Shown here: piece after piece, positions 40,576-54,052 of the stretch | Layout of the letters: each line of letters starts with the position of its first letter | How positions within the stretch are numbered: the stretch's first letter is position 1 | Assembly (NCBI GenBank): GCA_030762935.1 | Contig: CM060890.1 | Coordinates: forward strand, 153,050,129-153,114,128 | Source: Hymenopus coronatus | Lineage: Eukaryota > Arthropoda > Insecta > Mantodea > Hymenopodidae | Direction of reading: 5' to 3' | DNA: 64,000 nt | The notes under the pieces: model-generated | The model's input: only the letters and a program-made list of their open reading frames with translations | Databases searched by the model: none | What the model was told of the DNA's origin: nothing | Position numbers and translations under genes: made by a program

Positions 40576-42414
40576 CAGTTGCTTGTTTATATAACGTGTA
40601 TTGTAGCTATTTCTGTAAACAATTTTGTGTATTAAAGACCAGTATAAATATCGTCCAGTTGTTAAACATTTGACTATCGCTTGTATCTATAAAATGTAAT
40701 ATAGCTATTTTTGTAAACGTTTATCTGGATTAAACACCGGTATAAATATCGTGAAGTTGTTAAACTTTTGACAATTGCTTGTATTTATATCGTATAGTGT
40801 AGCTATTTCTGTACGCGTTTATCGGTATTAAAGACCAGTATAAATATCGAGCAGTTGTTAAACATTTGACAATCGCTAGTATCTATAACATGTAATGTAG
40901 CTATTTCTATAAACGTTTATCGTTATTACACACCAATATAAATATCGACCAGTTGATAAACATTTGACAATCGCTTGTAACTATAACATGTAATATAGCT
41001 ATTTCTATAAATTTTGTCGGTATTAAAGACCAGTATAAATATCGAGCAGTTGTTAAACATTTGAGTATCGCTTGTATCTATAACGTGTAATGTGGCTATT
41101 TCTGTAAACGTTTATCTGTATTAAAGAACAGTATAAATATCGAGCATTTGTTAAGCATTTGACAATCACTTCCATCTATAACATGTAATGTAGCTATTTC
41201 TGTAAAATTTTATCGGTATTAAAGACCAGCATAAATAACTTCCAGTTGTTAAACATTTGACAATCGCTTGTATCTATAACAGGTAATGTAGCTTTTTCTG
41301 TAAACGTTTATTAGTATTAAAGACCAGTATAAATATCGTCCAGTTGTTAAACATTTGAAATTCGTTTGTATCTATAACAAGTAGTGTAGCTATTTCAGTA
41401 AACGTTTATCTGTATTAAAGACCAGTATAATTATCGTCCAGTTGTTAAACATATGACAATCGCCTGTATCTACAACATGTATGTAGCTATTTCTGTAAAC
41501 GTTTAGCTGTATTAAAGACAAGTATAAATATCGTCCAGTTGTTAAACATATGACAATCGCCTGTATCTACAATATGTTATGTAGCTATTCCTGTTAACGT
41601 TTATCGGTATTAAAGACCAGTATAAATATCGTCCAGTTGATAAACATTTGACAATCGCTTGTAACTATAACATGTAATATAGCTATTTCTATAAATTTTG
41701 TCGGTATTAAAGACCAGTATAAATATCGTCCAGTTGTTAAACATTTAACTATCGCTTGTATCTATAACATGTAATGTAGCTATTTGTGTAAACGTTTATC
41801 CGTATTAAAGACCAGTATAAATATCGTCCAGTTGTTAAACATTTGACAATCGCTTGTATCAATAACATGTAATTTAACTATTTCTATAAACGTTTATCCG
41901 TATTAAAGACCAGTATAAATATCGTCCAGTTGTTAAACATTTGAGTATCGTTTGTATCCATGACATATAATGTAGCTATTTTTGTAAAGGTTTATCTGTA
42001 TTAAAGACCAGTATAAATATCGTCCAGTTGTTAAACATTGACTTTGGCTTGTATCCATGACATGTAATGTAGCTATTTTTGTACACGTTTATCTGTATTA
42101 AAGACCAGTATAAATATCGTGAGGTTTTTGAATATTTGTCAATCGCTTGTATCTATAACATGTAATGTAGCTATTTCTGTAAACGTTTATCTGTACTAAA
42201 ATCCAGTATAAATATCGTCTAGTTATTAAACATTTGAGTATCGCTTGTATCTATAACATGTAATGTAGCTATTTCAGTAAACGTTTATCTGTATAGAACA
42301 CCAGTTAAAATGTCGTCCAGTTGTAAAACATACGACAATCGCTTGTATCTATAACATATAATGTGGCTTTTTATGTAAACGTTTATCTGTATTAAAGACC
42401 AGTATAAATATCGA

Positions 42415-44180
42415 GCAGTTTATAAAAATTTGACAATCACTTGTATCTATAACATGTAATGTAACTATTTCTATAAACTTTTATCGGTATTAAAGACCAG
42501 TATAAATATCGAGCAGTTGTTAAACATTTGACAATCGCTTGTATCTATAACATGTAATATAGGTTTCCTCGTAAACGTTTCTTTGTATTAAAGATCAGTA
42601 TAAATTTCGACCAGTTGTTAAACATTTGACAACCGCTTGTATTCCCTAACATGTAATGTAGCTATTTCTATAAACGTTTATCGGTATTAAAGACCAGTAT
42701 AAATATCGAGCAGTTGTTAATCATTTGACAATCGCTTGTATCTGTAACATGTAATGTATCTATTCCTGTAAACGTTTATCTGGATTAAACACCAGTATAA
42801 ATATCGTCCAGTTGTTAAACATTTCATTATCGCTTGTATCTATATCATGTAACGTAGCTATTTATATAATCGTTTATTGGTATTAAAGACCAGTATAAAT
42901 ATCGTCCAGTTGTTAAACATTTGACAATCGCTTGTATCTATAACATGTAATGTAGCTATTTCTGTAAACGTTTATGTGTATTAAAGACCATTATAAATAT
43001 CGATCAGTTGTTAAACATTTGACTATCACTTGTATCTATAATGAAATGTTAAATGTGGCTATTTCTGTAAATATTTATGTGTATTAAACACCAGTATAAA
43101 TATCGTCCAGTTGTTAAACATTTGACCATTGCTTGTATCTATAACATGTAATGTAGCTATTTCTGTAAACGTTTATCTGTGTTAAAGACCAGTATAAATA
43201 TCCTCCAGTTGTTAAACATTTGAATATCCCTTGTACCTATATCATGTAATGTAGCTACTTCAATAAACGTTTATCTGTATTAAAGACCAGTATAATTATC
43301 GTCCAGCTATTAAACATATGACAATCGCCTGTATCTACAACATGTTATGTAGCTATTTCTGTAAACGTTTATCGGTATTAAAGACCAGTATAAATATCGT
43401 GCAGTTGTTAAACATTTGACAATCGCTTGAATCTATAAGGTGTAATGTAGCTATTTCTGTAAACGTTTAACTGTATTAAAGACCAGTATAAATATCGTCC
43501 AGTTGTTAAACATTTGACAATCGCTTGTATCTATAACATGTAATGTAGCTATTTCATTAAACGTTTATCGGTATTAACAACCAGTATAAATATAGTCCAG
43601 TTGTTAAACATTTGAATATCGCTTGGATCTATAACATATAATGTAGCTATTTCAGTAAATGTTTATCTGTATTAAAGACCAGTATAGTTATCGTCCAGCT
43701 ATTAAACATATGAGAATCGCCTGTATCTACAACATGTTATGTAGCTATTTCTGTAAACGTTTATCGGTATTAAAGACCAGTATAAATATCGTGCAGTTGT
43801 TAAACATTTGACAATCGCTTGTATCTATAAGGTGTAATGTAACTATTTCTGTAAACGTTTAAGTGTATTAAAGACCAGTATAAATATCGTCCAGTTTTTA
43901 AACATTTGACAATCGCTTGTATTTATAACATGTAATGTAGCTATTTCATTAAACGTTTATCGGTATTAACGACCAGTATAAATATAGTCCAGTTGTTAAA
44001 CATTTGAATATCGCTTGGATCTATAACATGTAATGTAGCTATTTCAGTAAACGTTTATCTGTATTAAAGACCAGTATAAATATCGTCCAGTTGTTAAAAA
44101 TATGACAATCGCATGTATTTACAACATTTAATGTATCTATTTCTGTAAACGTTTATCTGTATTAAAGACCAGTATAAATA
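42415..44180 (+). repeat. 1.8-kb block, second copy of 37.15-38.92 kb
   Basis: Matches 37,150-38,915 at a constant 5,265-bp offset, including two rounds of the 392-bp tetramer. More substitutions are visible than between the 13.6-kb and 30.5-kb blocks, so this copy is probably older or less homogenised. The left edge is where TTTATG-type monomers give way to a TATAAAAATTTG monomer. Confidence 0.82.
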
Positions 44181-44678
44181 TCGAGCAGTTGTTAAGCATT
44201 TGAGTATCGATTGTATCTATAACATGTAATGTAGCTGTTTCTGTAAACGTTTATCTGTATTAAAGACCAGTATAAATATCTTCCGGTTGTTACACATTTG
44301 ACAATCGCTTGTATCTATAACGTGTAGTGTAGCTATTTCTGTAAACTTTTATCAGTATTAAAGACCAATATAAATATCGTCGAGTTGTTAAACATTTGAC
44401 AATCGCTTGTATCTGTAAAATTTTATGTAGCTATTTCTGTAAACGTTTATCTGTATTAAAGACCAGTATAAATATCGTCCAGTTGTTAAACATTTGACAA
44501 TCGCTTGTATCTGTAACATGTTATGTAGCTATTTCTGTAAACATTTATGTGTATTAAAGACCAGTATAAATATCGTCAGGTTGTTAAATATTTGACTATT
44601 GCTTGTATCTATAACATGTAATGTAGCTTTTTCTGTAAACGTTTATCTGTATTAAAGAGCAGTATAAATATCGTCCAG

Positions 44679-44846
44679 GTTGATATGAAAGTAGTGCCTG
44701 GTTGACAGTAGTGCCAGGTGAAGGTTGGTATGAAAGTAGCTGCTAGGTTCAAGTTGATATGAAAGTTGTGCCAGGTTCAAGTTGATTTGCAAATATTGCC
44801 AGGTTCACGTTGATATGAAGGTAGCGCCAGGTTGACATGGTGCCAA
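44679..44846 (+). repeat. Degenerate 28-bp minisatellite at the array edge
   Basis: Units starting GTTGATATGAAAG and ending TGCCAGGTTCAA are spaced 28 bp in the middle (44,753, 44,781, 44,809). Shortened units of about 22 bp lie at both ends. About six units are present. They share no clear sequence with the 98-bp monomer and mark its sharp right boundary. Confidence 0.85.
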
Positions 44847-46028
44847 ATAGCGGTAGATATGACAGAGTATAACGTACTAATGTCCGACCTTATTTCTTAT
44901 GACTACAATATATGGTCAGTTGTTGCCTATAGCGGTCTCTGATGAAATCCGACTGCTCCCGAAATGTGCCGAGCTTCCACATTACATAGGGCAGTCCCAC
45001 TCTACTTATCGAATCTCATTAAAACCTATAGCTAAAACTTTCCTTTGCAATTGAAAAAACAAAAAGTTTTGTATGAGTTGCACATATTTATTTCCGATTT
45101 GTTGAGGTTTGTGTATATTTATAGCCATACATGAGAAATATATGTTGTTGTTGTTTTTGTATTTTGTATAGTCAAATATGGATATATTTCAAGATTAAAA
45201 AAATAGGGTTTAATTTAGGCTTGCGTCTCCACATCATGAAGTTTAAACGATAACTAAAACAAGATACCAAGCAACAAAGGTCTTGTTTTTCAAAATTGAA
45301 ATTTGTAACAGATCCAATATTACAATTTGAATATAAAGAATGTAAGGTCGCACCATCACGTGACCCAACTGCAAACTAGTTTAAAGAATAACAATATAGC
45401 CCTTGTTCTGTTTTCAGTGTTTATATCAAAGTTGTTGTTGTTTATATTAAAATTGATTAACTGCAGCCCATTAGGCAAAAGAAACTAATGATATAACAAC
45501 CTTTGTTATAAACAACACATCGTCAGGTATAGTGACAACACTCTTGCGCCCCATCACATGTTCGTCAACACAACCATCAGAAACCAAACCCTGTTGGATG
45601 TTGCAGTTTGGTGACTTGTTCACTCTCACGCGTCACTTGTTTAGAATATTCAACACCAATTATTAAAGTCACAATTTTCAAAACAAAAAGACCTTAGTAA
45701 CTGAAGAAGGAAATCTGAGACACACTGCTGAATGAACGCGTGTGTTTCAGATTGTAAATTCACTTTTTTTAACAATAAGTTTTATTTATTAATCAGAAAA
45801 TTTGTATGATGCAAAATATATTTTAAAATGTTTGTGTTCTATATGTTGTCGGCCTTTGCTTGCTTTCCATAGCGTTGTCACACCTGTGTGTGTATCACAC
45901 CTGTGTGTCCATTACTGAACAATAATGACAGCTAAAACTGAAAATTGTTGCGACCTCATCGACAGACCCGCAGTCACTAACCTGGGTCAACATGATTTTG
46001 TATTGTACAAAGTGGTGCGACCGTCGGC
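44847..46028 (+). other. AT-rich single-copy-looking spacer
   Basis: About 1.2 kb between two satellite families. It is AT-rich with short A and T runs and a TTG-rich stretch near 45,143-45,160. A 14-bp motif TCACACCTGTGTGT occurs twice, 17 bp apart, at 45,878 and 45,895. I found no long reading frame, splice-supported exon, tRNA, or mobile-element end in it. An ORF starting at 45,925 only becomes long by running into the 60-bp repeats. It may be ordinary intergenic DNA or a decayed mobile element. Confidence 0.7.
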
Positions 46029-46740
46029 ATCAGAGACAAGTCACGCACTACAAACTTCCCCACGTTCCCGTGACTCAGGAGCAATATCTTCAGAGAGAAG
46101 TCACGCACTACAAACTTCCCCACGTTCCCGTGACTCCGGAACACTATTTTCAGAGAGAAGTCACGCACTACAAATTTCCCCACGTTCCCGTGACTGCGTA
46201 ACACTATCTTCAGAGAGAAGTCACGCCCTATAAATTTGCACACGTTCCCGTGACTCAGGAACACTATCTTCAGGGAGAAGTCACGCGCTACAAACTCGCC
46301 CAATTCTCGTGACTCAGGAACACTATCAGAGAGAACTCATCCGTTACAAGTTTCACCACGTTCCCGTGATTCTGGAACACTATTATCAGAGAGAAGTCAC
46401 GCGCTACAAAAATTGTGCACGTTCCCGTGACTCCGGAACACTATCTTCAGAGAGAAGTCACGCGCTACAAACTTCCTCACCTTCCCGTGACTCCGGAACA
46501 CTATCTTTAGAGAGAAGTCATGCGTTATATACTTCCCCACGTTCCCGTGGCTCTGGAACACTATCTTCAGGGAGAATTCGCGTGCTACAAACTTCCCACG
46601 TTCCTGTGAATCAGGAACACTATCAGAGAGAACTCACGCGCTACAAATTTCCCCACGTTCCCGTAACTCGGGGATACTATCACTAGAGAGAAGTCACGCG
46701 CTACAAACTTCCCCACGTTCCCGTGACTCAGTAACACTAT

Positions 46741-46990
46741 CACACGAGAGAAGTCATGCACTACAAATTTCCCCACGTTCCCGTGATTCAGGAAGACTAT
46801 CACAAGAGAGAAGTGACGCAGTACAAACTTCTAGACGTTCCCATGACTCAGGAACACTATCTTCAGAGAGAATTCACGCGCTACAAACTTCCCCACGTTC
46901 CCGTGAATCAGGAACATTATCTTCAGAGAGAATTCCCGTGCTACAAACTTTCCCACGTTCCCGTGACTCATGAACACTATCACCAGAGAG
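46741..46990 (+). repeat. 60-bp sub-block also at 47.8-48.1 kb and 53.5-53.8 kb
   Basis: An ordered set of unusual monomers appears here, at about 47,818-48,070 and at about 53,510-53,760. They are GGAAGACTATCACAAGAG, GTGACGCAGTAC, TTCTAGACGTTCCCATG and ATTCCCGTGC. The landmark GGAAGACTAT lies at 46,791, 47,868 and 53,560. Related versions with small changes are at about 50,190 and 51,310. Confidence 0.8.
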
Positions 46991-47009
46991 CATTCACGTG
47001 CTACAAATT

Positions 47010-48360
47010 TCCCCACGTTCCCGTGACTCAGGAACACTAATACCAGAGAGATGTGACGCCCTACAAACTTCCCCACGATCCCGCGATTCAGAAACATTAT
47101 AATTAGAGAGAAGTCACGCGCTACAAGTTTCCCCACGTTCCCGTGACACCGGAACACTATCTTCAGAGAGAATTCACGTGCTACAAACTTCCCCACGATC
47201 CCGTGATTCAGGAACAGTATCTTCAGAGAGAAGTTACCCGCTACAAACTTCCCCACGTTCCCGTGACTAAGGAAACCTATCTTTAGAGAGAAGTCATGCG
47301 CTACCAACTTCCCCACGTACCCGTGACTCCGGAACACTATCTTAAGAGAGAAGTCACGCGCTATAAACTTCCCCACGTTCCCGTGACTCAGGAACACTAT
47401 CTTCTGAGAGAAGTTACCCGCTACAAACTTCCCCACGTTCCCGTGACTCAGGCACACTATCTTTAGAGAGAAGTCACGCGCTACAAACTTCCCCACGTTC
47501 CCGTGACTCAGGCACATTATCTTTAGAGAGAAGTCACGCGCTACAAATTTCCCCACCTTCCCGTGACACCGGAACACTATCTTTAGAGAGAAGTCATGCG
47601 CTACCAACTTCCCCACGTACCCGTGACTCCGGAACACTATCTTCAGAGAGAAGTCACGCGTTATAAACTTCCCCACCTTCCCGTGACTCAGAAACACTAT
47701 CTTCAGGGAGAATTCACGTGCTTTAAACTTCCCACGTTCCCGTGAATCAGGAACACTATCAGAGAGAACTCACGCGCTACAAACTTCCCCATGTTCCCGT
47801 GACTCAGAAACACTATCACCAGAGAGAAGTCACGCACTACAAATTTCCCCACGTTCCCGTGATTCAGGAAGACTATCACAAGAGAGAAGTGACGCAGTAC
47901 AAACTTCTAGACGTTCCCATGACTCAGGAACACTATCTTCAGAGAGAATTCACGCGCTACAAACTTCCCCACGTTCCCGTGAATCAGGAACATTATCTTC
48001 AGAGAGAATTCCCGTGCTACAAACTTCCCCACGTTCCCGTGACTCATGAACACTATCACCAGAGAGAATTCACGTGCTACAAATTTCCCCACGTTCCCGT
48101 GACTCAGGAAAACTATCTACAGAGAGAATTCACGTGCTACAAACTTCCTCACGTTCCCGTGACTCAGGGACACTATTAGAGAGAACTCACGCGCTACAAA
48201 CTTCCCCACGTTCCCATGACTCAAGAAGACTATCATCAGAGAGAAGTCACGCGCTACAAACTTCCCCACGTTCCCGTGACTTAGGAATACTATCACCAGA
48301 GTGAAGTAACGTGCTACAAACTTCCCCACGTTCCCGTGACTCAGGAACACTGTCTTCAGA
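47010..48360 (+). repeat. 1.35-kb block of the 60-bp array, first copy
   Basis: The monomer order from TACCAGAGAGATGTGACGCC (47,041) to GTGAAGTAACGTGC (48,301) is repeated at 52,677-53,993. The offset is 5,636 bp at the start and 5,692 bp at the end, because the second copy has one extra monomer near 53,410. Few substitutions were seen. Similar but shorter stretches occur at 49.6-50.1 kb and 50.8-51.1 kb. Confidence 0.82.
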
Positions 48361-51300
48361 GAGAATTCACGCGCTACAAGCTTCCCCACGTTCCCGTGAA
48401 TCAGGAACACTATCCTCAGAGAGTTCACGTGCTACAAATTTCCCCACGTTCCCGGGACTCAGGAAAACTGTCTACAGAGAGAATTCACGTGCTACAAACT
48501 TCCTCACGTTCCCGTCACTCAGGAACACTATCAGAGAGAACTCACGCGCTACAAACTTCCCCTCGTTTCGATGACTCAGGAAGACTATCATCAGAGAGAA
48601 GTCATGCGCTACAAACTTCCCCACGTTCCCATGACTCAGGAACACTATCTTCAGAGAGAACTCACGCAATAGAAACTTCCCTACGTTCCCGTGACTCAGG
48701 AACACTATGCGAGAGAACTCACACGCTACAAACATCCCCACGTTCCCGTGACTCAGGAACACTATCACCAGAGAGAAGTGACGCGCTACAAACTTCCCCA
48801 CGTACCGGTGATTCAGGAACACTATCACCAGAGAAAAGTGTAGCGCTACAAACTTCTCCACGTTCTCGTGACTAAGAAACATTATAATTAGAGAGAAATC
48901 ACGCGCTACAAAGTTCCCCCTGTTCCCGTGACTCAGTAACACTATCAGAAAGAACCTACGCGCTACAAACTTCCCCATGGTCCCGTGACTCAGGAACACT
49001 ATCACCAGAGAGCAGAAACCTGCTACAAACTTCCCCATGTTTCTGTGACTCAGGAACACTATCTTCAGAGAGAACTCACGCCATACAAAGTTCCCCACGT
49101 TCCCGTGACTCAGAAACACTATGAGAGAGAGCTCACGCGCTACAAACTTCCCCACGTTCCCGTGACTCACGAACACTAACACCAGAGAGAAGTGACGCCT
49201 ACAAAATTCCCCACGTTCCCGTGACTCCGGAACACTATCTTCAGAGAGATGTGACGCGCTACAAACTGGCCCACGTTCTCGGGATTCAGGAACACTATCA
49301 CAGAGAACTCATGCGTTGCAAACTTCGCCACGTTCCCGTGATTCTGGAACACTATTATCAGAGAGAAGTCTCGCGTTACAAAACTTGAGCACGTTCCCGT
49401 GACTCAGGAACACTATCAGAGAGAACTCACGCGCTACAAACTTCCCCACCTTCCCGTGATTCAGGAACATTATCCTCAGAGAGGTCACGCGCTACAAATT
49501 TCTCCACGTTCCCGTGACACCGGAACATTCTCTTCAAAGAGAATTCACGTGCTACAAACTTCCCCACGTTCCCGTGATTCAGGAACAATATCTTCAGAGA
49601 GAAGTTACCCGCTACAAAATTCCCCACGTTCCCGTGACTCAGGAACACTATCTTTAGAGAGAAGACACGCGCTACAAACTTCCCCACCTTCCCGTGACAC
49701 CGGAATACTATTTTTAGAGAGAAGTCATGGGCTACCAACTTCCCCACGTACAAGTGACTCCGGAACACTATCTTCAGAGAGAAGTCACGCGCTATAAACT
49801 TCCCCACGTTCCCGTGACTCAGGAACACTATCTTCAGAGAGAAGTTACCCGTTACAAACTTCCCCACGTTCCCGTGACTCACGAACACTATCTTTAGAGA
49901 GAAGTCACGCGCTGCAAACTTCCCCACCTTCCCGTGACACCGGAACACTATATTTAGAGAGAAGTCATGCGCTACCAACTTCCCCACGTACCCGTGACTT
50001 CGGAACACTATCTTCAGAGAGAAGTCACGCGCTATAAACTTCCCCACGTTCCCGTGAATCAGGAACACTATCAGAGAGAACTCACGCGCTACAAATTTAC
50101 CCACGTTCCCGTGACTCAGGAACACCATCACCAGAGAGAAGTCACGCACTACAAATTTCCCCACGTTCCCGTGATTCAGGAAGACTATCACAAGAGAGAA
50201 GTGACGCGGTACAAACTTCTCCACGTTCCCATGACTCAGGAACACTATCTTCAGATAGAATTCACGCGCTACAAACTTCCACACGTTCCCGTGACTCAGG
50301 AAAACCATCCAATGAGAGAATTCACGTGCTAAAAACTTCCTCACGTTCCCGTGACTCAGGAACACTATTAGAGAGAACTAACGCGCTACAAACTTCCCCA
50401 CGTTCCAGTGACTCAGGAAGACTATCATCAGAGAGAAGTCACGCGCTACAAACTTCCCCACGTTCCCTTGACTCAGGAATACTATCACCAGAGTGAAGTA
50501 ACGTGCTACAAACTTCCCCATGTTCCCGTGACTCAGGAACACTATCTTCAGGGAGAATTCACGTGCTTTAAACTTCCCACGTTCCCGTGACCCAGGAATA
50601 CTATGAGAGAGAACTCACGCGCTACAAACTTCCCCACGTTCCCGTGATTCAGGAACACTATCACCAGAGAGAAATGTAGCGCTACAAATTACCCCACGTT
50701 CCCGTGACTCAGAAACATTATAATTAGAGAGAAGTCATGTGCTACAAAATTCCCAACGTTTCCGTGACTCATGAACACTATCTTGAGTGAGAAGTCAAGC
50801 GCTATAAACTTCCCCACGTTCCCGTGACTCAGGAACACTATCTTCAGAGAGAAGTTACCCGTTACAAACTTCCCCACGTTCCCGTGACTCAGGAACACTA
50901 TCTTTAGAGAGAAGTCACGCGCTACAAACTTCCCCACCTTCCCGTGACACCGGAACACTATAATTAGAGAGAAGTCATGCGCTACCAACTTCCCCACGTA
51001 CCCGTGACTTTGGAACACTATCTTCAAAGAGAAGTCACGCGCTATAAACTTCCCCACGTTCCCGTGACTCAGGAACACTATCTTCAGGGAGAATTCACGT
51101 GCTTTAAACTTCCCACGTTCCCGTGAATCAGGAACCCTATCAGAGAGAACTCACGCGCTACAAATTTACCTACGTTCCCGTGACTCAGGAACACTATCAC
51201 TAGAGAGAAGTAATGCGCTACAAACTTCCCCATGTTCCCGTGACTCAGGAACACTATCACCAGAGAAAAGTCACGCACTACAAATTTCCACACGTTCCCG

Positions 51301-52645
51301 TGATTCAGGAAGACTATCACCAGAGAGAAGTGACGCGGTACAAACGTCTCCACGTTCCCATGACTCAGGAACACTATCTTCAGAGAGAATTCACGTGCTA
51401 CAAATTTCCACACGTTCCCGTGACTCAGGAAAACTATCCAATGAGAGAATTCACGTGCTACAAACTTTCTCACGTTCCCGTGACTCAGGAACACTATTAG
51501 AGAGAACTCACGCGATACAAATTTCCCCATGTTCCCGTGACTCAGGAAGACTATCATCAGAGAGAAGTCACGCGCTACAAACTTCCCCACGTTCCCTTGA
51601 CTCAGGAATACTATCACCAGAATGAAGTAACGTGCTACTAACTTCCCCATGTTCGCGTGACTCAGGAACACTATCTTCAGGGAGAATTCACGTGCTTTAA
51701 ACTTCCCACGTTCCCGTGACTCAGGAACACTATGAGAGAGAACTCACGCGCTACAAACTTCCCCACGTTCCCGTTATTCAGGAACACTATCACCAGAGAG
51801 AAATGTAGCGCTACAAATTACCCCACGTTCCCGTGACTCAGAAACATTATAATTAGACAGAAGTCACGCGCTACAAACTACCCCACGTTCCCGTGACTTC
51901 GGAACACTATCTTCAGAGAGAAGTCACGCGCTACATACTTGCCCACGTTCCCCTGACTCAGGAACACTTCAGAGAGAACTCATGCGTTGAAAACTTCATC
52001 ACGATCCCGTGGTTCTGGAACACTATTATCACAGAGAAGTCACGCGCTACAAACTTGTGCACGTTCCCGTAACTCAGGAACACTATCAGAGAGAACTCAC
52101 GCGCTACAAGCTTCCCCACGTTCCCATGATTCAGGAACAGTATCTTCAGAGAGAAGTTACGCGCTACAATCTTCCCACTTTCCCGTGATACAGGAACACT
52201 ATCTTCAGAGAGAATTCACGCGCTTCAAACTTCCCCACGTTCCCATGATTCAGGAACAGTATCTTCAGAGAGAAGTTACGCGCTACAATCTTCCCACTTT
52301 CCCGTGACTCATGAACACTATCTTTAGAGAGAAGTAATGCGCTAAAAACTTCCCCACGTTCCCGTGACTCCTGAACACTATCTTTAGAGAGAAGTCACGC
52401 GCTAAAACCTCGGCCACCTTCTCGTGACTCAGGAACACTATCAGAGAGAACTCATGCGTTACAAATTTCTCCACGTTCCCGTGATTCTGGAACACTATTA
52501 TCAGAGAGAAGTCACGCGCCACAAACTTCCCCACGTTTCAGTGACACAGGAACACCATTATCAGAGAAAACTCACGCGCTACAATCCTCCCCACGTTCCC
52601 GTGACTCATGAACACTATCACCAGAGAGAAGTGACGCCTAAAACT

Positions 52646-54052
52646 TCCCCACGTTCCCGTGATTCAGGAACACTAATACCAGAGAGATGTGACGCCCTAC
52701 AAACTTCCCCACGATCCCGCGATTCAGAAACATTATAATTAGAGAGAAGTCACGCGCTACAAGTTTCCCCACGTTCCCGTGACACCGGAACACTATCTTC
52801 AGAGAGAATTCACGTGCTACAAACTTCCCCACGATCCCGTGATTCAGGAACAGTATCTTCAGAGAGAAGTTACCCGCTACAAACTTCCCCACGTTCCCGT
52901 GACTAAGGAAACCTATCTTTAGAGAGAAGTCATGCGCTACCAACTTCCCCACGTACCCGTGACTCCGGAACACTATCTTAAGAGAGAAGTCACGCGCTAT
53001 AAACTTCCCCACGTTCCCGTGACTCAGGAACACTATCTTCTGAGAGAAGTTACCCGCTACAAACTTCCCCACGTTCCCGTGACTCAGGCACACTATCTTT
53101 AGAGAGAAGTCACGCGCTACAAACTTCCCCACGTTCCCGTGACTCAGGCACATTATCTTTAGAGAGAAGTCACGCGCTACAAATTTCCCCACCTTCCCGT
53201 GACACCGGAACACTATCTTTAGAGAGAAGTCATGCGCTACCAACTTCCCCACGTACCCGTGACTCCGGAACACTATCTTCAGAGAGAAGTCACGCGTTAT
53301 AAACTTCCCCACCTTCCCGTGACTCAGGAACACTATCTTCAGGGAGAATTCACGTGCTTTAAACTTCCCACGTTCCCGTGAATCAGGAACACTATCAGAG
53401 AGAACTCACGCGCTACAAAATTCCCAGGGTTCCCGTGACTCAGGAACACTATCAGAGAGAACTCACGCGCTACAAACTTCCCCATGTTCCCGTGACTCAG
53501 GAACACTATCACCAGAGAGAAGTCACGCACTACAAATTTCCCCACGTTCCCGTGATTCAGGAAGACTATCACAAGAGAGAAGTGACGCAGTACAAACTTC
53601 TAGACATTCCCATGACTCAGGAACACTATCTTCAGAGAGAATTCACGCGCTACAAACTTCCCCACGTTCCCGTGAATCAGGAACATTATCTTCAGAGAGA
53701 ATTCCCGTGCTACAAACTTCCCCACGTTCCCGTGACACATGAACACTATCACCAGAGAGAATTCACGTGCTACAAATTTCCCCACGTTCCCGTGACTCAG
53801 GAAAACTATCTACAGAGAGAATTCACGTGCTACAAACTTCCTCACGTTCCCGTGACTCAGGAACACTATTAGAGAGAACTCACGAGCTACAAATTTCCCC
53901 ACGTTCCCGTGACTCAAGAAGACTATCATCAGAGAGAAGTCACGCGCTACAAACTTCCCCACGTTCCCGTGACTTAGGAATACTATCACCAGAGTGAAGT
54001 AACGTGCTACAAACTTCCCCACGTTCCCGTGACTCAGGAACACTATCTTCAG
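52646..54052 (+). repeat. 1.35-kb block of the 60-bp array, second copy
   Basis: Copy of 47,010-48,360 with one additional monomer (TTCCCAGGGTTCCCGTG near 53,420). Its large - strand reading frame (to about 52,638) repeats that of the first copy because the underlying DNA is copied, not because a protein is conserved. Confidence 0.82.

Larger units (their letters stand above)
40562..44678 (+). repeat. 98-bp AT-rich satellite array, right part
   Basis: The same 98-bp family, strand and phase as before the SINE, about 42 monomers. It contains the 42.4-44.2 kb duplicated block. The last complete landmark is TATAAATATCGTCCAG at about 44,663-44,678. The sequence then changes abruptly, mid-monomer, into an unrelated minisatellite. 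Confidence 0.96.

Noticed and set aside
1..44678. Centromeric CENP-B box in the 98-bp monomer
   Set aside because: I looked for the TTCG....A..CGGG pattern and did not see it in the consensus. A centromeric role is therefore neither shown nor excluded.
44847..46028. Hidden gene or exon in the AT-rich spacer
   Set aside because: No reading frame of useful length, no convincing splice pattern and no recognisable motif. Only short A/T runs and a small CACACCTGTGTG direct repeat are present.
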